A stretch of DNA of 64,000 nucleotides from a virus, in IMG/VR virus record IMGVR_UViG_3300025133_009446, positions 1 to 64,000 of that record; one strand, given 5' to 3'. This document shows positions 62,321 to 64,000 of the stretch, piece by piece; within the stretch, counting starts at the first letter, position 1; every line of letters begins with the position of its first letter. The position numbers and the translations under genes are program-made. Below the pieces are notes generated by a model. That model saw only the letters and a program-made list of their open reading frames with translations, did not search any database and had not been told where the DNA came from.

Positions 62321-64000
62321 ATTGCGCGCCTCATTGTTTTAATTAAATAGTTATATACTTCATCAATAAACTGTTCTTCTAGCTTTGTTTTCTTTTTTTT
62401 CTTTTTCTTTCTTTTTATTTTTCTTCTACGTACCGGCTTAACCTCTGTGGTACCAAACCCGCCAGAAAAACCTGCAGCTGCCCCCCCGCCGCCGCTGGAC
62501 ATCTCTTCTAATGCTTCGCCTTTTTCTGCCACTGATGATTCGGCTTCTGCTTCCATAGCCGGTGCTTCTTCTTCTGCTGTGTCTTGAGCTTCTTCTTCTG
62601 CTGTGTCTTGAGCTTCTTCTTCTGCTGTGTCTTGAGTTTCTTCTGCTACTTTTCTAGCTTCTTCTTCTTGTTTAGCCTTAACAACGAAATCACTACTTAA
62701 GGCTTTAAACATTTCATCTCTGGCAGCTGCTTGATTAAAAAGATCTTTTGCTTGTTTTTGCAGCGCCTGAAGTGCGGCTATGCCTTTTGTTTCATTACCT
62801 GCTTGTTGTAGAAAATATTTAGCTTTATCTTGAGTCGTCATTTTTTCGAAATCCAAGCCCTCAGACAAAGTTCTATCAATTTCTTCTTCTATTAGCCTAA
62901 GAAATATTCCCACATGAAACTGGGAATCCTCCTTCAACTCAGCGTTTTTTAATTTATTAACAATCATATTATGTAATGTCTCATCATACCACCCCATTAT
63001 ATCTTTAAATCCCTTTGGATTGCCCTCAGTACCTTTTAGTGCAAGACGAATATTCGTACCAGACATCTCGCCAATACCTGGAATGTTAATTGAAATATGA
63101 GGAGCAATTGCTAAATAACCATTTTCTGAATATGTTTTAAGATCGTCTAAATGCCCTTCATAATATTGAAAATAAGTTGGTTTTCCTTTTTTTGTAGTGC
63201 CCACATTGAATCTAGGACTTTCTTGCATATCTTTTTTACCAACAAAAAAGACGACTGAGGTTGTTTCTGGATCAAAATCCTCTAATATCTCTTTTGCTAT
63301 ATATGGATTTTTAGTCATGACAATGTTATTTTCTGGGATCTCGTATCGAACCATAATGGCTTTCTTTTCTTCAAAATTGAATGGTGATTTAGGGACACCA
63401 CCTTTATCGCTCGCGTCTACTACTGGAGAAGTGGAGATAAAGGTGTTTTCCTCTCCAAATTTTTCTTGTATTATTTTAAACACTTCGGCGTGATGTGCAC
63501 CCATGGGTTGAAACCTTCCTGGGTATATAGCTATAACCCTATTAGTAACACCCTCTGGAACGCCCGTAAATGCCTCTTTAAGAGCGTTTAACGACATTGG
63601 AGGCATATGCCCCCTACCGTATCTAAAAAGCCCTAACAATTGATTTATAGGAGCAAAATTACCGGTAAATTTATACATTTGCCCTTTCCACTGAAAAACA
63701 AACCCTTCTACAACTGTATCGATATCGTCGTGAGTTTTAAGCTTGTCTAATTGTTTAGCTAATATTTCATGAGCCTCGTCTTTGTGAGGTCCATCATATT
63801 TATGAATAGAGTTGATAGCTTGTTCAACGTCTTTTTTAATTCTATCAAGCTCGGCGTCACTATCTAAGATATAAGCGCTTCTCAAACTTCTCAATAATTC
63901 GACAGCGAAATCATGTATTGCTAACTCAATTGGCCAAATTAATTTTTTTATTTCTGTATTAGAATTATCAACAAAGTCTTTTACAACCGGATACGACTCT
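62317..64000 (-). CDS. Nucleotidyltransferase-like (NMNAT/cytidylyltransferase fold) protein, partial
   Basis: The frame is open to the right window edge and has no clear start inside (TTG at 63894 is mid-frame), so the N-terminus lies beyond. The centre has IAIYPGRFQPMGAHHAEVFK, an HxGH-like site (GAHH), and GIGEMSGTNIRLALKG, like the ISSTxxR box, which together indicate a nicotinamide/cytidylyl-type transferase. Upstream VVEGFVFQWKGQMYKFTGNF resembles the EGxV...YKxTG motifs of nucleotide ligases. The C-terminal 120 residues have three 8-residue acidic repeats (AQDTAEEE) and a Lys-rich stretch. Such multidomain proteins occur in marine T4-like phages with unknown role. Confidence 0.72.
   Translation of the reverse strand, partial: ESYPVVKDFVDNSNTEIKKLIWPIELAIHDFAVELLRSLRSAYILDSDAELDRIKKDVEQAINSIHKYDGPHKDEAHEILAKQLDKLKTHDDIDTVVEGFVFQWKGQMYKFTGNFAPINQLLGLFRYGRGHMPPMSLNALKEAFTGVPEGVTNRVIAIYPGRFQPMGAHHAEVFKIIQEKFGEENTFISTSPVVDASDKGGVPKSPFNFEEKKAIMVRYEIPENNIVMTKNPYIAKEILEDFDPETTSVVFFVGKKDMQESPRFNVGTTKKGKPTYFQYYEGHLDDLKTYSENGYLAIAPHISINIPGIGEMSGTNIRLALKGTEGNPKGFKDIMGWYDETLHNMIVNKLKNAELKEDSQFHVGIFLRLIEEEIDRTLSEGLDFEKMTTQDKAKYFLQQAGNETKGIAALQALQKQAKDLFNQAAARDEMFKALSSDFVVKAKQEEEARKVAEETQDTAEEEAQDTAEEEAQDTAEEEAPAMEAEAESSVAEKGEALEEMSSGGGGAAAGFSGGFGTTEVKPVRRRKIKRKKKKKKKTKLEEQFIDEVYNYLIKTMRRAI
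62564..62635 (-). repeat. 24-bp tandem repeat, three copies
   Basis: Three identical 24-bp units (62564-62587, 62588-62611, 62612-62635) encode an acidic 8-residue repeat (QDTAEEEA register) in the linker of the nucleotidyltransferase-like protein. Perfect identity suggests recent expansion. Confidence 0.9.

Noticed and set aside
1-64000. CRISPR array, diversity-generating retroelement or transposon
   Set aside because: I saw no regularly spaced repeats, no reverse transcriptase, no transposase and no long terminal repeats.

Overview
This window is part of an AT-rich, densely packed double-stranded DNA phage genome, most likely a marine T4-like (contractile-tailed) myovirus. The support is a run of T4-type genes on one strand: a gp55-type late sigma factor, a large lytic baseplate protein, a gp25-type baseplate wedge and a gp6/J-type baseplate wedge, together with a PIN-PhoH protein that is common in marine T4-like phages. 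All protein genes but one are on the minus strand. Most neighbours abut or overlap by 1-25 nt (ATGA, TAATG and TGATG junctions), so reading from high to low coordinates follows transcription.

Layout in transcription order. (1) 64000-61526: a nucleotidyltransferase-like virion or metabolic protein that runs off the window, and an acidic protein. (2) 61500-60000: a small Fis-type HTH protein gene flanked by two perfect palindromes, then a complete one-piece tmRNA (ssrA) encoding the tag ANDNVELDYALAA, then three small unknown genes. (3) 59137-59874: the only plus-strand gene, a trypsin-like serine protease with a lipoprotein signal peptide. (4) 59001-55420: PhoH, an unknown gene, an HExxH metallopeptidase-like gene, a basic-tailed protein and a PD-(D/E)XK nuclease. 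(5) 55405-35347: a 20-kb glycan island of 24 genes. It holds at least six glycosyltransferases, sugar-nucleotide dehydrogenase and epimerases, two nucleotidyltransferases (one NeuA-like), a GT29 sialyltransferase-like protein, an SIS-HAD fusion, an HpcH-type aldolase, a 2-hydroxyacid dehydrogenase and three methyltransferases. (6) 35357-33568: small T4-like marine phage genes and gp55. (7) 33565-1: a baseplate and tail structural block with proteins of up to 3121 residues.

How it may work together. Late genes are probably read by host RNA polymerase carrying the phage gp55-type sigma. The 1314-residue hub-like protein carries an amidase domain and a TIM-barrel hydrolase-like domain and probably opens the cell wall during entry. 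Three consecutive proteins (1314, 290 and 2468 aa) share coiled-coil modules and two share a Cys motif, so they may assemble together. The glycan island looks able to make, activate and transfer an acidic CMP-activated sugar and to methylate the product. That could remodel the host surface or decorate virions.

Most notable: the phage-borne one-piece tmRNA with a G3-U70 acceptor pair; the CMP-sugar/GT29/aldolase sub-cluster, which may be an undescribed phage route to a sialic-acid-like residue; the double-muralytic baseplate protein and its shared modules; the lone plus-strand lipoprotein protease; and the palindromes around the HTH gene. No head, terminase, replication or tRNA genes are visible here. 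All family assignments come from motif reading, without database searches.
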